Below, piece after piece: positions 43,497 to 46,248 of a stretch of 46,248 nucleotides of DNA. Each line of letters begins with the position of its first letter. Within the stretch, counting starts at the first letter, position 1. A program made the translations under genes and the position numbers. The stretch is from Candidatus Avidesulfovibrio excrementigallinarum (GTDB lineage: Bacteria > Desulfobacterota > Desulfovibrionia > Desulfovibrionales > Desulfovibrionaceae), in assembly GCA_018715085.1 (NCBI GenBank), contig DVMI01000038.1, forward strand, positions 1-46,248, in the 5' to 3' direction. The notes under the pieces were generated by a model. That model was not told the DNA's origin and did no database searches. It saw only the letters and a program-made list of their open reading frames with translations.

Positions 43497-44762
43497 TTAG
43501 AATTCAAAGAGCGTCAGCAGATCTGGAACAAAAATGAATACGGTCAGCAGGAGCAGGTATACACAGAGGTAAGGCAAAGTCTGACTGACGACATGTTCAA
43601 ACTTTTCGTTGGCAATGTTGCTGGCGATGAACAGATTCAGACCGACCGGCGGCGTAAACTGCCCGACGGCCAGCGCAATGATGGTGAATACGCCAAAGAA
43701 GACGGGATTGATGCCCATGGCGTTGATCACACCCATGATGGTTGGCACAAAAAGCACCAGTGCCGCTACGTTATCCAGAAATGTTCCCAGTACAAGCAGC
43801 ATGCCGAGGATAATGAACATGACCACTACCTTGCTGGTAGTGAAGCCGACAATCATCTGCGCCAGCGTTTGGGGAACTTCCTCTGCAGTAATGATGAATC
43901 CGAACAGGTTGGCCGTCCCCATGAGGAACATGATCATCGCAGCACTTTCAGCCGTACTCTCAAGGATCTTGAATAAGGCCTTGAACGTAAGCGTGCGATA
44001 GACGCAAAAACCGATGAACAGACCATACAGGCAGGCCACGGCGGCCGATTCTGTGGCTGTGAACACACCGGCGTAAATGCCGCCAAGAATGATGAAAGGC
44101 ATAAGCAGCGCGAGGATGCTTTCCCTGACGATGACAGCCACCTGATCCCGCGGCACGGGGGCTTCGGCTTCCAGCCCCTTGCGCTTGGCAATGATGTAAT
44201 TCATTGCGATCAACGCCAGGCTGATGAGAATGCCGGGCGCTATGCCGCACAGGAATAAAGACCCGATGGACGCGCCTGAAAGAACGCCGTAGACCACCAT
44301 GGTCAGACTGGGGGGGATGATCAGGCCGAGTGCGCCGGAGGCGGCCACTACCGCGGCGGAAAAGGCCGGTGAGTAGTTACGCTTGATCATCGAAGGGATC
44401 ATGATGGATCCGATGGCTGCCGTAGTGGCTGGAGCCGATCCGGAAATTGCGCCCAAAAAGGCGGAGGCGCCCGTGCTCACATGGGCCAGACCGCCGGGAA
44501 AACGTCCGACCAGCAATGAGGCAAGCCCTACCAGACGATCAGAAATTTTGGCCTCGGCCATGATGTTGCCGGCCAGCAGAAACAAGGGAATGGCCATGAA
44601 GGGAAAGGAGTTGACGCCATTAAACACTTTTTGGGGCAACAGCAGCAGAGGCATATGGCTCCCCAGCAGGATGGAGAGCACCGAAGCAATGCCCAGCGAC
44701 ACGGCGATAGGCACGCCAATAATCACCAGGATGAAAAAAGCGATAAAAAGAATGGTGACCAT
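43497..44762 (-). CDS. dctM: TRAP transporter large permease subunit (DctM)
   Basis: 421 residues, about 12 hydrophobic segments, the ion-coupled permease of a tripartite ATP-independent periplasmic transporter. Family landmarks: FPFMAIPLFLLAGNIM, GGLAHVSTGASAFLGAISGSAPATTAAIGSIMIP, LIIPPSLTMVVYGVLSGASIG, TATESAAVACLYG, LVLGTFLDNVAAL, and AVGQFTPPVGLNLFIAS. ATG 44762 follows AGGGAG. The gene starts 14 bases after the dctQ stop, so both belong to one operon with dctP upstream. Confidence 0.94.
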   Translation of the reverse strand: MVTILFIAFFILVIIGVPIAVSLGIASVLSILLGSHMPLLLLPQKVFNGVNSFPFMAIPLFLLAGNIMAEAKISDRLVGLASLLVGRFPGGLAHVSTGASAFLGAISGSAPATTAAIGSIMIPSMIKRNYSPAFSAAVVAASGALGLIIPPSLTMVVYGVLSGASIGSLFLCGIAPGILISLALIAMNYIIAKRKGLEAEAPVPRDQVAVIVRESILALLMPFIILGGIYAGVFTATESAAVACLYGLFIGFCVYRTLTFKALFKILESTAESAAMIMFLMGTANLFGFIITAEEVPQTLAQMIVGFTTSKVVVMFIILGMLLVLGTFLDNVAALVLFVPTIMGVINAMGINPVFFGVFTIIALAVGQFTPPVGLNLFIASNIANEKFEHVVSQTLPYLCVYLLLLTVFIFVPDLLTLFEF

Positions 44763-44776
44763 GGTTGCTCTCCCTG

Positions 44777-45256
44777 TCAGTTCGTGTTCACGTTTTTGAG
44801 AGCTTTGATTTCGGTCAGCAGGTGCTCAAGAATGTACAGGATGCAGATAAACGAAGAAAAAGGAATGGAGGCAACAATATATCCGACAGGAATGCCTGTT
44901 GTCGGAGAGTTCTGGCGCATGGAACGCAGCATCAGCGTCCAGCCTTCGGTCAACAGCAGGAAGAAAAATACGATCATGGTGATGTAGGCGATACATCGTA
45001 CTGCAGGCGCGATGCGCGGGGGCAGTTTGTCCACGATAAGGCTGACGGCAACATGTGTTTTCCGGCGGACGGCAATGGTGCTCCCGAGCATCACGACAAA
45101 AACCATGGCGTAGACAGCCAGCTCTTGTGTTTCGGGAAAGGGAAGTTGCAGGACGTATCTGTACAGCACCTGAAGCAGCACCAACACGGTCATCACAGCC
45201 AGCGCAACGGCGGCAAAGGCAGAGATGATCTTATTGACAATAACCAGATATTTCAT
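44777..45256 (-). CDS. dctQ: TRAP transporter small permease subunit (DctQ)
   Basis: 159 residues with four membrane segments (about 5-30, 45-65, 90-110 and 128-150). The second segment region ETQELAVYAMVFVVMLGSTIAVRRKTHVAV is the recognisable DctQ core. It pairs with DctM in the membrane complex. ATG 45256 follows TGGAG. It lies between dctP (113 bp upstream, with a hairpin) and dctM (14 bp downstream). Confidence 0.9.
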   Translation of the reverse strand: MKYLVIVNKIISAFAAVALAVMTVLVLLQVLYRYVLQLPFPETQELAVYAMVFVVMLGSTIAVRRKTHVAVSLIVDKLPPRIAPAVRCIAYITMIVFFFLLLTEGWTLMLRSMRQNSPTTGIPVGYIVASIPFSSFICILYILEHLLTEIKALKNVNTN

Positions 45257-45331
45257 GGCAGCTCCAGAGCAAAAGGTTCAGGTGGTCCTGGAAAATCAGG
45301 CCATGCCTCGATGGAGGACGGCAAAACCGGC

Positions 45332-45350
45332 GGGGCGCAAAGCGCGCCCC
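45332..45350 (-). other. Intercistronic hairpin between dctP and dctQ
   Basis: A 7-bp GC stem, GGGGCGC (45332-45338) with GCGCCCC (45344-45350), 5-base loop, 20 bases after the dctP stop. It may protect or partially terminate the dctP message so that binding protein exceeds permease. Confidence 0.5.
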
Positions 45351-45369
45351 TGCCGATAACTGTTTGTGA

Positions 45370-46248
45370 TTACTTTCCGGCGACGCAGGCCTGCACTTCT
45401 TCAATCAACTGGGCGTTGAGGGTCTTCTTGTACTTGTCAATGACAGGCTTGACGGCTTCGCGGAAGGGAGCCTTATCCACATCAGTGATGATCATGCCGC
45501 GATCAGCCACTTCCTGCCACTGCTGGCGTTCCAGATCTTCAACCATCTTCGTATGAATGGGCCCCATTTCGCGTCCGGCCTGAAGAATCGCCTGCTGGTA
45601 GTTCTTGGGCATGCTGTCAAACAGCGCCTTGTTCATGATAATGGGCGAGGACATGTGGATGTGTCCGGTACGGGAGACATATTTTTGCACTTCATAGTAC
45701 TTTTGGGTCACGATGTGCGCCGGGGGATTTTCCTGGCCGTCCACGGCCTTCAGCTGGAGCGCTGAATACAGTTCACCGAAGGAAACCACCGTGGGGTTGG
45801 TGCCCAGAGCCTTGAAAGTGTCCACAAAAACTTCGCCTTCAGGCACACGAATCTTGAGACCCTTCATGTCGGCTGGCGTCTTGATCTCACGGGCGTTGTT
45901 GGTCACATGGCGCATTCCGTTTTCCCACCAGCCAATAACGATGGCCCCATGAGGCTCAACCAGTTTGGCAAATTTTTCGCCAATAGGACCGTCGAAGACT
46001 TTGCGGTAATCGTTCATGTCCCCAAAGATAAAGGGCAGATTGCTGATGCCCATATCCGGGATCCAGTTGGACAGGATGGTGTCAGAGGTCTGCGCAATAT
46101 CGTGTGTCCCAATCATGACCCCTTCAGTTATTTCAAGCTGTTTGCCCAACTGATCCGAGGGGAACACAGAGATTTGCACGCCACCATTGGTCAGTTCGGC
46201 CACACGCTCGGCAAACATGGTGGCAATGGTCTGGTAGTGATGGTTAGG
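45370..46248 (-). CDS. dctP: TRAP transporter substrate-binding protein (DctP family), 5' end outside window
   Basis: 292 residues visible. The frame continues to the window edge (reading PNHHYQTIATMF before an internal Met at 46218), so the signal peptide and first strand lie outside. Family features: LPFIFGD, GWWENGMRHVTNN, PADMKGLKIRVPEG (with the Arg that binds the substrate carboxylate in DctP proteins), FGELYSALQLKAVDGQENPP. The periplasmic protein delivers an organic acid to DctQM. The ligand cannot be named from sequence alone; C4-dicarboxylates, sugar acids or sulfonates are all possible in this lineage. Operon order is dctP-dctQ-dctM. Confidence 0.9.
   Translation of the reverse strand, partial: PNHHYQTIATMFAERVAELTNGGVQISVFPSDQLGKQLEITEGVMIGTHDIAQTSDTILSNWIPDMGISNLPFIFGDMNDYRKVFDGPIGEKFAKLVEPHGAIVIGWWENGMRHVTNNAREIKTPADMKGLKIRVPEGEVFVDTFKALGTNPTVVSFGELYSALQLKAVDGQENPPAHIVTQKYYEVQKYVSRTGHIHMSSPIIMNKALFDSMPKNYQQAILQAGREMGPIHTKMVEDLERQQWQEVADRGMIITDVDKAPFREAVKPVIDKYKKTLNAQLIEEVQACVAGK

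Noticed and set aside
1-46248. tRNA genes, rRNA genes and CRISPR arrays
   Set aside because: I looked for T-loop words such as GGTTCGAATCC in both orientations and for regularly spaced repeats and found none outside coding sequence.

Overview
The window is a chromosomal segment of a GC-rich Gram-negative anaerobe. The gene content (cobalamin-dependent class II ribonucleotide reductase, LpxK for lipid A, RNase J together with RNase R, TRAP transporters, a ferredoxin-type aldo/keto reductase, a second EF-G paralogue) fits Desulfovibrionaceae (the Desulfovibrio/Bilophila/Mailhella neighbourhood). That placement is inferred from gene content and protein style, not from a marker gene. I found no rRNA, tRNA, CRISPR array, prophage or intact insertion sequence.

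Layout. 1-4.1 kb: tRNA methylthiotransferase (mtaB), a small membrane protein, a small acidic protein on the other strand, and a SAM methyltransferase. 4.1-9.4 kb: a 1.2 kb gene-free stretch, an EF-G-2-type GTPase with its own terminator, and convergent RNase J. 9.7-18.7 kb, minus strand: rlmB, a phosphofructokinase, an AddA/RecB-like helicase-nuclease and a large AsmA-like protein. 18.9-26.2 kb: a LysM lytic transglycosylase lipoprotein (mltD), a tetR-uppP pair, a methylmalonate-semialdehyde-dehydrogenase-like enzyme with strong expression signals, and aroD. 26.5-32.5 kb, minus strand: a tightly packed unit made of an RsfS-GpmI fusion gene, a mini zinc-ribbon protein, lpxK and rnr, with two 4-base stop/start overlaps. 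33-38.5 kb: a C_GCAxxG_C_C-type cysteine protein, an aldo/keto reductase with two 4Fe-4S motifs, rpoZ-dnaJ, and a MarC-type membrane protein. 38.9-41.2 kb: nrdJ. 41.7-46.2 kb: a FadR-type GntR regulator and a DctP-DctQ-DctM TRAP transporter whose dctP runs off the window.

Most of the genes are housekeeping: tRNA and rRNA modification, mRNA decay, glycolysis, envelope lipid carrier and lipid A synthesis, deoxynucleotide supply, chaperone. The most unusual item is a single uninterrupted reading frame joining ribosome silencing factor RsfS to phosphoglycerate mutase GpmI, translationally coupled to a tiny zinc-ribbon protein. Other points of note are the EF-G paralogue without the G3 histidine, an AddA-type enzyme with no AddB beside it, a sequence block shared by the mmsA and tetR upstream regions, structured leaders or spacers (nrdJ, zinc ribbon-lpxK, dctP-dctQ), and an unusually high non-coding fraction (about 10.9 kb of 46.2 kb by my count). 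I saw no defence system or other clearly undescribed multi-gene system.
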